Shown: positions 1-14,400 of the stretch, piece by piece
Numbering within the stretch: the stretch's first letter is position 1
How the letters are laid out: every line of letters begins with the position of its first letter
Assembly: GCA_943370385.1 (NCBI GenBank)
Contig: CALRQT020000003.1
Coordinates: 124,001 to 188,000, forward strand
Source: BAIKAL-G1 sp943370385
GTDB lineage: Bacteria > Cyanobacteriota > Cyanobacteriia > PCC-6307 > Cyanobiaceae
DNA: 64,000 nt
Direction: 5' to 3'
Notes under the pieces: generated by a model
Database searches by the model: none
What the model was told of the DNA's origin: nothing
The model's input: the letters and a program-made list of their open reading frames with translations, nothing else
Made by a program: the position numbers and the translations under genes

Positions 1-3000
1 AAAGGCGCAGATCCAGGGTCACCGTACCGCCCACGGCACCAATGGGGGCAAAGCGCAGGCGATCGGTGGGGGCTAGCAGGCGGGCGCTGCTCGTACTCAC
101 GCCGCTGAGGGCTATCCAGTGTCCACCGTTGTCAGTGGACACCTCCCAGTTGCCAATATCGTTAATACCAACAATCTCATTGAGGCCCACCAGGGCAGCG
201 CCAAGGGCCGGAGCGCCGCTATCGGGATCGGAACCACTAGCCACCAGCGCACTCACCAGCACACCAGGATTGCTCGGATCACTCCCAGAAATGGTGCCCA
301 AATCGATAGCGGTGGAGCTGTTCCAGACGGGCGCATCATTCACCGCCGTAACAGTGATCCTGGCTATGTTGCTGTCGTCAGAGAACTCCGCACTTCCTCC
401 ATTCTCAGAGGTATCCACCAAGGTGCCTTGCCTGCCGCTGCCCCTGCTCTGGTCCCAGGCGCGGTAGGTAAAGCTGGCGCTGGTGCCGTTCTCGCCATCG
501 GGCAGGAAGCGCACCCAATCGGTGGGGCGCAGCAGCAGGGATGATTTATCCGACAAGCTGCCCATCGCCAACCAGTTGCCATTGGTATCGAGCCGGTATT
601 GCCAGGTGCCATTGCCGCTACTCAGGCCCGTGATGGCAACTCCTTCAAGGGCAGAGGGGCTGTCGAAGTCATTGATCGTGCTCAGAATGAAGGTCGAAAT
701 CTGCTGACCTGCATTGCTATTGCCCACCGCATCTTCAGCGATTGGAGTGAGAGTTACCGCTGGGCTGTTGAGAATCGGCGCGTCATTACCGGCCTGAATG
801 GAGAGATTAAAGGTCTTGCCGAAGGTGACATCGGCGACTGTGGGGCTGCTGAATTCTACGAGGTAGCCTCCAGGGGAGCTTGTATTCTCAAAGTCATTCC
901 ACTGTCCATCAGAAGAACTAATCTGAGCGTAATCTTCCGGACGATGTCCATTTGGCACCTGCCTTTCCTTTGGATACCATTCAAGCCAGTCCCACGATTC
1001 ATAGTAGATTTGCGTTCGATAAATTACTGCGCCCTGGTTATCAGGCTCTCCGCTATCCCAGTTGGCGTAGTTGCCGCCCACGGGGGTGCCGTTGCTGGCA
1101 CCACTCCAGAAGACTGTCCCCGCTTCTGCTTCTGGGCCTGTTTCCCATTTCCAAGTCCCCTCAGTGGGGCCATCAGAAGCACCAATCCAGGCATTGGCAG
1201 GAAGCAAGTTGTAAAGGAAGGTGTTTTCGTCGCCACTGGTGATCGTGGCCAGGTAACCTTTCATTCCGCCGTAGTTCAGAAGCGCTGCATCCCTCTTGGC
1301 ATCGGTCCAACTGATTCCAGAATCGCTAACATATTTATAGAAGTGCGGCATGCCGGCTTCGCGCCGCACAAACATGTTGTCGGCCAGCATCTCCACCTGG
1401 AGCACCCGGGCCTGGCTGCCAAGGGTGGTCGTAGGAGCATTACTTGTGTTGCGATAGCCCACGTTGCGCAACACCTCTTGCCAGAACGCCTCGGTGTTGG
1501 CCCCTGTGGTGCTCAAGTCCAGTACGCCGGTGGTCTGGTTGTATTTGGCCTTCACCTCTATGGCGGGGCCGGAACCCACCGTGAAGCTGCGATAGCTGGT
1601 GAGGATTGTGTCGCCACTAACCACAGACGAACTGGGCGTGGTGGAACCCTGCAATTCGAGCCGATCTTCCGCCGCCACCAGGCCACTGTTGATCAATAGC
1701 TTGACGGCGCTGAGGCGCTGGTCGCTATCGGGGTCGTTCAGGGTGAGGCCGGAATCGAGCAGCAGCAGGTCGTTACCAGTTATCCCATCAAGATCCAGCT
1801 CCTGATAGGTGATTGCCGCAGCCGTGCCGTTGTTGGTCGTGGTGGGGCGCGAAAGGCTGAGGGTGAGGGGATCATCCACCGCACTCACGGTGACTGAAGC
1901 CGTATTGGTGGCGCTCGAAAAGGCACTGGACCCACCGGTGCTGCTGACATCCACCTTGGTGCCCACCGGGCTGCCATCACTGCCATCCCAGGCGTGGAAG
2001 GCCAATGTGGGTGCGTTGACACCGCTTTCACTGCCGCTGCCAGCGGGCACATAGCGCACCTGGCTGTTGTTGCGATCGAGAATTAAGGCCGCACTGGTGG
2101 CCACCGTTCCCACAGGGGTCCAGGCCGACCAACTACTGCCGTTGGTGGTGGAGTACTGCCAGGTGCCGAGGCCTGTGGCCCCGCTAATGGCGATGCCAAT
2201 GCTGGCGCTGCTGACCGTATCTGGATCGCTGGCACGGTTGCTAGTTCCACCCAGCAAATCGGCCACGGTGACCCCAATGGTGGCGGTGTCCTCATTCACC
2301 CCGGCGTAAGGGTAGGTCCCGTTAATCGTGCTGAGAACAGGCGCATCATTCACCGCCGCCACGTTGATCGCCACATCCACGGCCGCCGTTGAGCTGAGGC
2401 CGTCGTTGTCGATGGCCTTGATCTTGAACACGGCAGCCATGGGGATGCCGTTCAGATTTGGCTTCGGCGTCCAAATTGCGGCGTGGTCGGCATCAATAGT
2501 CTTGTTGTTAGTAGACCAGATACTGACACCAATCATTAAGGTCCCGATCGTTGAATCAAACTCCGTTACCTCGAAGGCGGTAACGCTGCCATTGCTATCG
2601 GCGGCATTGCTAGCGGCTAAAAGATCGCCGAAGCTGATCGAGAGGGCCTGATCTTCCTTGCCGCCGCCTAGGGCATTCACCGGGCTTAGGGTCGGTGCCG
2701 CATTGCTGGCGTAAAGGGTGTAATTAGCATTCGCCGTATCGATGCCATCGTTAACACTCACAGCGATGCTGGCGTTACCGCTGGCACCGGCCACAAAGAA
2801 GCCATCCTCCAGGGCATCATTGATCTCAGCAACGGTGCCGCTCAGTTCGATCTGATTAGTTGTACTTGGGTTGGCATCGGCCAGGTTGCGGAAAACACCG
2901 CCAGTCGGCGTCAGGGTCAGGGTTAAGGTTTGGTCCGTATCGGCATCACTCACAGCGATGTAGCCGTTAAGGGATGCGGCCAGATTGGTGGTGATCGGCC

Positions 3001-5400
3001 TTCGGGAACCTGGGCTGCTCAAGCTGGGCAGACTATTGACCTTCTTAGCAGTAAAGCTGTAGCTCTCTGTCGCCAGCACCGTGCCGCCATCTTCCAGTGT
3101 CAAGTTGATGCTGGCATTGCCGTCGGAGGTTGCCGTGAAGGTGGCCTTGGCCACGTCTCTGTTGATGTCATTGGCGCTGCCAGTGAGCTGAATGCCGTCC
3201 CGGCTGGTATTGGCATCATGGAGGCCGCCAATGGTTCCGTTCACAGGGGAGAGCGTCAGCGTCAACGCATCTCCGTCGACATCTGCAACGGTGAAATCCA
3301 CCAGGGCGCTACTGATACCGGTGCTCACGCCGGTATCAATCGACGGCACCAAACTAAACGTTGGTGCATCATTCACCGGGTCCACCACCACTGTGACCGT
3401 CTTTGCTGAGATGGATTCAGCACCGCTGTTGTCCAGCGCTGTCACTTCGAACGCATTCAGGGCATTGCTGCCTGTGCTGTTGGCATTGGGGGCCGGGGTC
3501 CAGTAGGCGTTCAGGGTTGGGGTGATCTTGTCATTGGTGCCTTGGAGCCAGGATGTGGCAACACTTTTGTTGCTGCCAATCCTGAGGCTGCCGCTGCTGA
3601 CCACCTTCACCACAAAGCCCTCCACGCTGCCGCCCGGATCGGCCTCATCGGCAATGGCGGCGAGATCGGCGAAGGAGATTGCGAACGGTTGATCTTCCTT
3701 GGCTCCATTCAGGGTGCCGATCTGGTTGAGGGTGGGGGGTGAATTGATCGCGGTGAAACTGACGGTGCTGATGATCGGTGGTGCTAGGCCATTGCTGAGG
3801 CTCAGCGTCCGGGTAGAGCCCCCCAACGCAGCAGCCCTGTAGCGAGCATCCTGAAGTTGGGCGTTGATCTGCGTGGCCGTTCCCGTGAGCTGAATGCCAT
3901 CGACCGTGCTATCACCATCGCTGAGGCCATAGAGCTCAGTCCCGCTGACAGGATTTGGATCACTGATCGTGAGCGTGAAGGTCTGGGGAGCGCTAAGGGC
4001 ATCGGGATCGGTGATCGAGAGGAAGCCCAGGCTCTCGCCAAAACCGGCACTGATCGTGCGGTTTGCATTCCCGGAGATGTAATTCAGACCTGGATCACTC
4101 ACGGCCTGGAACTGAAGGCCGGCGGTGGTGGTGGAGCCAGAGCCATCGTTGAGGTTCAAGCTCAGATCTACGGCACCAGGTTTGGTGGATCGCAACGTGA
4201 TCGCTGAATCGGCTAACAGGCGATTGATCTCGTCCAAGGTGCCAGTTACCACCCAGCGGCTCGCCGGGGCCGGGCTGATCGTGAGCATGGCGCCGCCACT
4301 GTGGGCACCGTCGCTGAGGCCGCCGAGGTTGGCGTTCGTTACATCCAGGGTCAACTGGGTGGTGCGGCTGTTGCTGTACTCGGCCAGATCCAAATCGTCC
4401 ACGCTGATTGGCGTGTTGCCGATCAGGCTCCTCAAGCTTGTGGGCTCGCCGTGGCGCAGGCGGGCCACGCTGCCGGCAGCGGGCACCCCACTGAAAATGG
4501 CTGGATCATTCACAGCCGCCACGTTGATGGTGGTGCTGCCCGTAGTGGGTGCAGCAAGGCCATCGTCGAGGCTGTAGTTCAGGGTCATGGCCCCATTGGC
4601 CTGGGCCTCGGGGATGAACTGAACCGGATTGCTGCTTTGCAGGTAGGCCCTGAGGCTGCTGGCGCTGCCAACGACAACCAGCTCCGCCCCACTGCTACCG
4701 CTCACATTGACGCCCGCACCACCGCTGGCCTTGAGGCTGCCCTGGCTCACTTGCAACCGCAGGGTCAAGGGTGTGGCCTCGGCATCGGCGTCCGCCGGGG
4801 CCAGGCCGCTGAGATTGAGGGTTAGGGGGGTGTCTTCCGTGGCGGTGATGGCGGCCAGAGCCCCCAGCGTGGGGGCATCATTCACGGCAGTCACAGTGAT
4901 GGTTTGATTCACGGTGGTGCTGCTATTGATCGGCTCACCGTCATTCACCGTGACCGCAATCGTGCGGTTCGAGGCATCGGGGTTTTCACTGGTATTGGCA
5001 TACGTCACTGCGCGTAAGGCGGCCTGGTAATCGGCCACACTGGCGTTACCGGTGATGCGCAGGGTTCCTGTGGATGGGTCGTAGTTGGCCTTCAGGCCCG
5101 TGGGGGGGCTGCTGAGGTCAAGCAGGTCCCCCGCCTGCCCATTGGTGATCACCAAAGTGAGGGACGCGAAGTTGGTTTGCTCGGTGTCGCTGAGTTCGGC
5201 ATTCGGCGCGACCGCCACCGGGCCAGTGCCGGGAGTGGCGTTCAGGATTCCGCCGGCCTCGATGAAGGCGGGAGTGCCCGTGCCGAGGCCCAGCGATGGG
5301 GCCGTGTTGGCCCTGATGCTGCTGCTGCTCGTGAGGGTCGATGACAGGGCTGGCTTGGGGGCGGGGCCCGGGCCGCTCAGCCGCTCAGCCTTCAGGGCCA
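1..5400 (-). repeat. Cadherin-like / VCBS-like modules
   Basis: At least six modules are joined by AVNDAPxL-type linkers (AVNDAPTL, AVNDPAIF, PVNDAPTF, AVNDAPVL, GNDAPIL, AVNDAPVW). They contain D-D-D/G motifs typical of Ca2+-binding cadherin-like domains (for example DxDxDQTLTLTL). The array continues beyond the left edge. Calcium binding is expected from the family and not shown here. Confidence 0.75.
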
Positions 5401-8400
5401 AAGCCTCGGTGTCACTGCCACTGGGGTCGTTGGTGTAAGTGAGCTGCAGGGCGCCCAAATCGATGCTGCCATCGCTGCCAATGGCGTTGCTGTCCAGGGT
5501 GATCGTGGTGGTGCTGGTGTCGGTGACGCCCAGGGCGCTGCCATTGGCGAGGGCCAACGCGCCCACGACCCCACCCAGGGGGACATTGCCCGCTCCCGTG
5601 AGACTGAGTTGGACCCTTCCACCGGCCAACCACTGCTTGTCGATCACTCCCGAGGCATCCACACCCACCAGGCGCAAACCGCTAAGGATGCCTGGATCAC
5701 CCGACTTCAAGGTTGTGATGCTGGGGGTGCCCTGGATCTCGAGTTTGGTCGCCACCACATCGGCGACGATGGGCTGCTGGGCTGCACTGCTGAGGCTGCC
5801 GCTGGAGGCTTTCAACGTGAACGACTCCCCATCGCCGGAGGCCCGATACACCAGGCCCGTGAAGGTGGCCACGCCATCGGTCAGGTTGGCGGTGAGGGCA
5901 CCGCTGCTGCCTGCTTTGTCCAGGCTGCCGGCACCCGAAGCCTCAAGGGTCACCGTGCCAGTGGCGGTTTTGTCGACGTTGCCATTGGCATCAACTGCCT
6001 GAACCGAAACCGTATTGATGCTGCCGCTGACCACACCAGACGGGGCCAGGATCTTCAAGGCAGTGGCGGGCAACACGCCACTGCTCAGGGTGAAGTCCTT
6101 GGTGGCAGTGGCAATGCCGTTGCTCGCCGTGACGGTGAACCTGTAATCGCCACCGCTGCCCGCCGCCAAGGTGCCGCTGAGCAGGCCGGTTGAGGCATCG
6201 AGGCTGACACCTGGGGGCAGTTCCCCCTTGGTAACGGAGAAGCTTGGGGCGGGAAAACCACTGGCGGTGAAGCTGAAGCTGCCGGCAGTGCCGGGATTAA
6301 AGCTGCCGCTAGCGGCGCTGGTGATCACGGGGGCCTCGCCCACATTGGCCGTGAAGGTCTGGTTGGTGCGACCGGCGCCGTTGCTGGCTTCGAGGGTGAT
6401 GGTGTAAGCGCCGCCGCCCGCCGTAGGCGTGCCGCTGAGTACGCCGGTGGTGCTGTCGAGCGTCACACCGGCGGGGAGGGGATTGCTGCCGGCAGCCAAT
6501 CCGTAGGTCACGGTTGTGGGGAAGCCGGTGGCGGCGACGATGAAGCTGCCCGATTGGTCCTTGACGAAAGCAGAGCCAGAGCTAGTGGCGCTGGTGAATG
6601 TGGGCAGCGCGTTCACGGTGAGGGTGTAGCTCTGGTTGGAGCTATTACCGACGTTGTTGCCCGCCACAACGGTGAACACATACACACCACCGCTGCCTGC
6701 TGCCGGAGTGCCGCTCAGCTCCCCCGTGCTTGTCAGGGTCACACCCGTGGGCAAGGGGCCATTGGTGGTGAAGGTGGGGGCGGGGTAGCCGCTGGCGATG
6801 AAGTTGAAACTGCCGGACTTGCCGGTTTCGATGGTGTTGCTGGGCGCACTAGTGATGCCAGGTGCCTGGTTCACAAACAGCTTGAAGGCCTGGTTGGTGC
6901 TTGCGACGGTGTTGGTGGCGCTGATGGTTAGATCGATCACACCGCCACTGCCCGCCGCAGGGATGCCCTTCAGCACGCCGGTGGTGGCGTCAAGGGTGAC
7001 GCCGCTGGGGAGGGTGCCCGCGGACACGGAGTAGGTGGGAGCGGGGGTGCCGGTCGCAACGACGGTGAAGGCGCTTAAAGTGCCCGTGGTTACGGTGATT
7101 TTATCGGCGCTGGTGAAATTCGGGGCAGCGCTCGCTTCCACCACCAAGTTGAACACCTGCGTGTCAACGCCCGCAGGATTGGAGGCCGCCAAAATGAACG
7201 AATAGCTGCCTGGGGCCGAGGGGATGCCGCTCACCACTCCGGTGGTGGGATCCAGCGTCAGGCCGGTTGGCAGCTTGCCCACCGCAATCTCGTAGCGGGA
7301 GCCCACGCCCTGGGCGCCCAGGTTGGCGAAGAAGGGCAGGTTCGCTTTGGTGGAGAGGGCGGAGTTGGCCGGGAAGGCGGCAAACTCGGGGTCGCTCACC
7401 AGGGCCGATTGCACCGTGGCGAAACTTCCGGCTGGCGCGCCGCTGCCACCGTTAGCGGCACTGCCCCAGACGCTGATCGACCCGTCGGCTTTCTGCGCGG
7501 CAAAGGCAGATCCGTTGGAATAAATCTGGGTGAAGCCGCTGCCGGCAGGCGCTCCGCTGCCACCAAAAGCGTTATTGCCCCATGCCGTGATCGAGCCATC
7601 GGCTTTCAAGGCGGCAAATGCACCTTGGCTGGAGTAAATCTTGGTGAAGCCCGTGACCGAAACAGTTGGCGCGCCTGTGCCACCCGCAGTGCCATCGCCC
7701 CAGGCGCTGATCGACCCATCGGCTTTCAACGCGGCAAAGGCACTGCCGGTGGAATAAATCTCCCTATAGCCCGAGGTGCCAGGCGCACCTGTACCTCCAT
7801 GCAGGCTAGAGCCCCAAGCTGTAATCGTGCCGTTGGCATTCAACGCGGCGAATGCATTGGTATTGGAAAACACCTGCTTGAAGCCCGCCGCAACGGGAGC
7901 GCCGCTGCCCCCATTCGCCGTATTGCCCCAGGCGGTGATCGAGCCGTCGGCTTTTAAGGCAGTAAAGGCTGAGCCAGTGGAATACACCTGCGTGTAACCG
8001 GTGCCAGTGGGTGCGCCGGTGCCACCGGAACTGTTGCTACCCCACGCGGTCAGCGAGCCGTCGGCTTTCAGGGCGGTAAACGCTGAACCGGTGGAATAAA
8101 CCTGCGTATAACCCGTGCCTGTGGGAGCGCCGGTGCCGCCGTAATTGGCATCGCCCCACGCGGTGATGGCCCCATTGGCTTGCAAAGCGGCAAACGCACG
8201 ACCGGAGGCATACATCTGGGTGAAGCCGGTGCCGGTTGCACCGCCGGTGCCTCCGTCATTTGCATCGCCCCAGGTGGTGATCGAGCCGTCGGCTTTTAAC
8301 GCAGCAAACGCACTGCCCGTGGAATAAATCTGGGTGTAGCCCGTGCCGGCAGGGGCGCCTGTGCCACCGGCACTGGTGCTTCCCCAAGCGGTGATCGACC

Positions 8401-11400
8401 CGTCGGCTTTTAGGGCGGCAAAGGCAGAGCCGGAGGAATAAATCTGGGTGAAGCCCGTGCCGATCGGCGCACCACTGCCACCCGCAGTGCTGTCGCCCCA
8501 CGCGGTGATCGATCCGTCGGTTTTTAACGCGGCAAACGCGGTTTGGTTTCTGGCGGATTGGCCCGTCCCGTTACTAAAACTCGCCCCGCTGCCCACCCGC
8601 TGGTTGGGCAGCATCACCGCCAGCGGATCTTTCACATCCAGCGTGTACGCCTGGCCCGTTGAATCCACCGCGCTGGTGGTGGTGACAGTGAACGAATAGG
8701 TGCCAGGCAGGCCAGCGGGGGTGCCAGCCAGGAACCCCGTGGCCGGGTCGAGGTACAAACCACCGGGCAAGGCGCCGGCGCTGATGCGGGAGTAGGAGCC
8801 CTGGCTATTGGCGCCCACCTGATAGGCCGCGGGGCCGGCGCCGCCGTCGGCACCGATCGGCTTGCCCAGGAAGGCGGTGGGCAGGTCGCCGCTGGTGCCC
8901 GCTGGTTGATAGGGGATCGCCGCCCGGGCCGAGCTGACTGTCAGGCCCGTGGCCGTGGGCACGCCTGAGCCGCCGAAGCTGGAGTTGCCCCAGGCCACCA
9001 GGCTGCCATCGGTTTTTTGCCCAACGAAGGAGTACTTGTTGGAGAAGACCTGCGTGAAACCGCTGTCCGGTGGCGCCTTGGCGTTGCCGCCGGAGTTGGC
9101 GTTCCCCCACGAGTAGACCTTGCCATCGTTCTTGAGGGCGGTGAACGCCTGGGGGTTGGAAACGATCGTGATATAACCTGTCCCCGCGGGCGTGTTAATG
9201 CCGCCAGCGGCTTTGTCGCCCCAGGAAGCCATCGAGCCATCGGCCTTTAGGCCCGTGAAGGCGCTATCGGTGGAATAGAGGGCGGTGAAGCCGGTGCCGC
9301 TGGTGCCGGTGCCGCCTTTGAGTGAATTGCCCCACGCCGTGACGGTGCCATCGGCCCGCAGCGCCGCGAAGGCCCCACTGTTCGACGCAATGCTGACGAA
9401 GTTGTTTCCGCCGGTGAAGGCCACATCGCCCGCGAGCGTGTTGCCCCAGGTGGCGATGGTGCCATCGGCCCGCAGCGCCGCGAAGCCGTTGGGGTTGGAA
9501 TAGATGGCGGTGTAGCTGTTGTTGGTGGGCAGGGTGGGCTGCAGGCCGCCATTGGTGCTGTTGCCCCAGGCCCAGAGCGATCCATCACCCTTCAGGGCGG
9601 CGAAGGCGGTGGCGTTGGCGGTGATGGTGACAAAGCCGGTGCCGGTGGGCGCGCTGGAGCCACCGGTCGCCGAGTTGCCCCAGGCAACGAGGCTGCCGTC
9701 GGCCTTCAGGGCCACCATGCTCTCGCTGTTGGTGAAGATCTGGCTGTAGCCCGTGTCCGTGGGTTCGCCGCTGCCGCCGGCGTTGTCGGCTCCCCAGGAG
9801 ACAATGCTGCCGTTGGCCTTGAGGGCGGCGAAGGCAGAGCCATTGGAGAACAGCCGGGTGTAGCCGCTGTCAGTGGGCGCACCCAGTCCGCCGGAAGCGG
9901 TATCACCCCAAGACTGGATGGCGCCGTCGTAGCGCAGGCCCGCAAAGGCTTTGTTGGTTTGGGCGATCTGCACATAGCCCAGATCGGTCGGCACGCCGGT
10001 CGCACCGGCGCCACCAGCGGCGCTGTCGCCCCAGGTGATGATGCTGCCGTTGGGCCTAAGGGCGGCGAAGGCGGACTCGTTGATGCCCTGGCTGCCGCTG
10101 CTACCAGCCGCGATGGCCGGGTACTGGCCGGGGCGCTGGTTGGGGGTGTCGCCGCTTACCTCGATGGTGAAGGTCTGCGTTGCAACGCCCTTGCTGTCGC
10201 TGGCGGCCAGGGTGAACTGGTAGGTGCCGGGTGTGGTGGGGGTACCGTCCACTGTGCCGTTGGTTTTCAGCGTCATGCCGGGGGGCAGGGTGCCGGCGAT
10301 CCGCGAATAGTTCAGCGGGACAGTTGTTGGAGTCGCAACCGCGCTCAGGTCGTAGCTGGCCGGTTTGCCGATGGCGTAGTTGGCATAGCCGATCGGTTTG
10401 GCCGTGCTGAACGTGGGCGCGGCGGTGGAGGTGCTGGAACCCGTCACCGTGAGTGAATAGGCCTGGCTCGATTGGCCGCTGCCGTTGTAGGTGGTGACCG
10501 TGAAGTTGGAGGTGCCGCTCTTGGTGGCCGTGCCTTCCAAATAGCCAGTGGCCACATTGAGGCTGAGTCCGTCCGGCAAGCTGCCGGCGGTGATGGCACT
10601 GCCCAGGCCAAGGCCATTGTTGGCGCCCACCTGGTAGGCCGCCGTGCCGTTCAGGCCCAGGGCCTGGGTGGCCAGCAAGGTGCCGTTTCGGGCGGCGGGC
10701 AGGTTGCCGGTGAGGCCGAATTCGCGGGCGGGCACCACCGCGGTGGCGTTTTGGATCGAGCCAAGCGGCACCAGGCTCGACCATTTTGCGGTTTGAGTGG
10801 CCGGGCCCCAGACGGAAACGGTGCCGTCCGCCTTCATGGCGGCAAAGGAGCTTGAGCGGCTGAAGATCTGGGTGTAGCCCGTGCCTGCGGGCGCGCCGCT
10901 GCCCCCAAAGTTGGAATGGCCCCAGGTGGTGATGCTGCCATCAGCCTTCAGGGCGGCGAAGGCTTTTTGGCTGCTGTAGATGGTGGTGTAGCCGGTGCCC
11001 ATGGGCGCGCCGGAGCCACCGCTATCGGTGGCGCCCCAGGAGACGATCGAGCCGTCGGCCTTCAGCGCCGCGAAACTTCCGCTGGTGGAAAAAACCTGGG
11101 TAAAGCCTGTGCCAGAAGGTGTGGCGGTGCCATTGGCGCCCGAAGCGCCCCACGAAACGATGGACCCATCGCTCTTCAGCGCGGCGAAGCCGGTGCCCGA
11201 AGACCAAATATCGACAAAGCCGGTCCCGGTTGGGGCGTTGGTCCCACCGGTGGCGGTGGCACCCCACACGGCGATGCTGCCATCGTTCTTGAGTGCCGCG
11301 TAGGCATTGGGGCTGGCAAAAATCTTGGCGTAGCCGGTGCCCGCAGGCGCGGCGCTGGCGCCCCAGGCGGTGCCGCCCCAGGCGGTGATGCTGCCGTCGC

Positions 11401-14400
11401 TCTTGAGGGCCGCATAGGCGTCGAAATTGGGGGTAATGCTGGTGTAGCCGCTGCCGGTTGGGGTATTGCCGCCAAGATTTGCGCCCCAGACCGTGATGCT
11501 GCCGTCGGCCTTTTGCGCGGCAAAGCTTAAGTTGTTGGTGTAGATCTTGGTGAAACCGGTGCCGCTGGGCGCCCCGCTTCCGCCAAAAAAGGTATCGCCC
11601 CAGGCGGTGATGCTGCCATCGGTCTTCAGGGCAGCGAAGGCTGACCGTGAGGCGTAGATCTTGGTGTAGCCGGTACCCGTGGGCACACCGCTGCTACCGG
11701 TGCCACCGGAGGTGCTCTTACCCCAGGCGCTGATGCTGCCATCAACTTTCAGCGCGGCGTAAGCCTCGTAGTTGGAGGTGATTTGGGTGTAGCCGGTGCC
11801 GGTGGGCGCACCCGTGCCGCCAACCAGGCCTTGGCCCCAGGCGTAGATGCTGCCGTTGGCGGTGAGGCCGGCATAGGCCCCAGAGTTGACGACTTCCGTG
11901 CCCGAGCCGATGCTGTAAACGGCGCCCGTGCCCTGGCGCTGGTTGGGCAACAGCGAACTTTCCACCCGCAGGGTGTAGGTCTGGGTGACGCTGCCCGCGG
12001 CGCTGGTGGCGTTGATCGTGAGCGGAAAGGTGCCCGGCTCGGCTGGGTTGCCATGGATCCAGCCGGTGGCGGCATCGAGCTTCAAGCCGGCGGGGAGCGT
12101 GCCGTTGGTGATCGTGAAGTTGAGGCCATCGCCCTGGATCCCCAGGAACAGTTGCGAGGGCACCGTCTGGTTCATGGCGAGGTTCACCGGCGCGCCGGCG
12201 GCCTGCGGGAAATAGGGCTTCGCCAACGTGGGCGACTGCACCGTGAGGTAGGTGCTGGCCGTGGGGGCACCGGTGCCGCCGGTGAGCGAGGAGCCCCAGG
12301 AATAGAGGCTGCCATCGGTTTTGCGGGCGGCAAACGCCGTGCCCGAGCTGGTGATCTCAGTCCAGCCGGTGCCGGTGGGGCCGCCCGTGCCGCCCATGCT
12401 GGTGTCACCCCACACGCTGACCGAGCCGTCGCCCTTGAGGGCCGCAAAGGCGCCCTGGCTACTGAACAGGTTGGTGTAGCCGGTGGCCGTGGCTGCTGGG
12501 GCCACCGTGGTGTTGCCGCCCTCTAGGGCGCTGCCCCAAACGCTGATGCTGCCGTCGGCCTTGAGGGCCGCAAACGAATTGAGCGTGGAGTACACCTGGG
12601 TGTAGCCCGTGCCGGTGGGGGCGCCGGAGCCGCCATTGGTCGAGTTGCCCCAGGCGGCAAGGGAGCCGTCCTGGCGGACCGCCACAAAGGCCGAGCTGTT
12701 GCCGTACAGCTGGCGGTAGCCGCTGTCGGTGGGGGCCTTGAGGTAGGTGAGGGTCGGTGACGTTGAGGTGCTACCGCCGCCGAAAGCCGAATCGCCCCAG
12801 GCAGCGATGGTGCCGTTGCTGTCGATCGCCGCGAAGGCCTTGGCAGTGGGGACGATGTCCTGCCAGCCAGAGCTGTTGGGTTTGCCCGCGGTGGGGGCAG
12901 TAGCTGTCGAACCCCAGGTGATGATGGAGCCCTTGCTGTCGAGGCCCGCGAACGCGCCGAAGGAGTTGGTGCTCGCCTGGTAGCCGTTGGCCGTGACGCG
13001 GGTGAAATTCGTTGTGGGCGGCACGGGAGGCGCGCCCGAGCCGATGCTGCTGCTGTTGCCCCAGGCACGGATCGTGCCGTCACTCTTTTGGGCCGTGAAG
13101 CCGCCACCGTTGGCGAAGATGCGCAGGTAGCCGGTGCCGGTGGGCGAGCTGGTGCTGATGGTGCCAAAGGAGCCACCGTTGGCGGTGTTACCCCAGGCGA
13201 CGATGCTGCCATCGTTTTTAATGGCAGCGAAAGCATCTCGGCTGGCCGAAATCATCTGGTAGCCGGTGCCCGTGGGCTCGCCCGTGGCACCGTTGGCGCT
13301 AAAGCCCCACGAGACGATCGAGCCGTCGTTTTTCAACGCGGCGAAGGCCCTCTCGTTGGAGGTGATCAGGGTGTAGCCCGTGCCTGCGGGTGCATCGGCC
13401 TGGAGGCCGCCGTTGAGGGTGTTGCCCCACACCTTCACCTGACCGTCGGTGGTGAGCGCCGCGAAGGCGCTCAGGTTGCGGAACTGTTCGCCGGTGGCGC
13501 CAAGGGCATCGGGGCCGCCGAGGCTGGTGCCCGTGCCCGGGCGCTGGCCGGGCAGGGTGTTGCTGGGGTTCACATCCAGCTTGATCAGCTGAGTTGTGCT
13601 GCCCGCAGCATTGGTGGCTGTGACATTGACGTATGGATCCACGGCGGTGCCGATGCCCAGCTGGCCGCTGATCACGCCGGTGTTGGGATTGAGGCTCAGG
13701 CCCGGCGGCAACACGCCGTTGCTGCCGATCACCACATTGTTAATGGTGTGGAAGTTGTTATTGCTGGCGCCGGTGGTGCCCGTGAAGCCGAAGGCCCAAA
13801 GTGATTTGTCGACGGTCTGCCAACCCGTGACATTGCCTGTGTCAAAAGCAAGGACATTGTTCACCCACACCTGCGGGCGCCCCTCGGCGCTCATCGCAAT
13901 CTTGACGGGCAGGTAGGGATTGTTACTGGAATAAAGAGCGCTGGTGAAGGGGTTGGCGATCGTGGTTTCGCCAACTTTAGTGGTGTTCCACCAAACAGAC
14001 ACCTGCAGGTTTGCATTTGTGGTGGCATTGGTTGGCAGTTCCGTGATGGAAACGCGCAATCCCTTGCCGTTATCGCCGGGGTTGCCATAGTTAAAGCTGA
14101 TGCCGCCACCGCCCACCGTGGTGCCGCCGCCCACCTTGTAGTTGAAGCTGGCCGTAAATGCCGTGGGGTTCTGCTCACCCTGGCCCAGGAATTGAACAAA
14201 GCTGGTTTGATTGTTCGTGTTCTGGGTGAGTTCGATCGCGCCGTTATTGAATCGGCTACTGCCATTGATGTAGGCACCCGTGGGCAGATCAAGGTCGTTG
14301 GCCAGCGGGGTGCTGATCAAGGTCTGGGGCGCCACGCTGTAGGTAGTCGGGCCGGCGCTGCCGGCTGCCGCGATGGCAATCGCGCTGGGCACTCCAGGTA

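Noticed and set aside
599..1699. Long plus-strand open frame opposite the giant gene
   Set aside because: It has no recognisable domain and mirrors the codon bias of the minus-strand frame, which encodes clear CTL and cadherin-like motifs.
11783..12526. Plus-strand Gly/Ala-rich open frame
   Set aside because: It is the antisense of the He_PIG spacer and adjoining WG-repeat units; its repetitive composition is a reflection of the real repeats.
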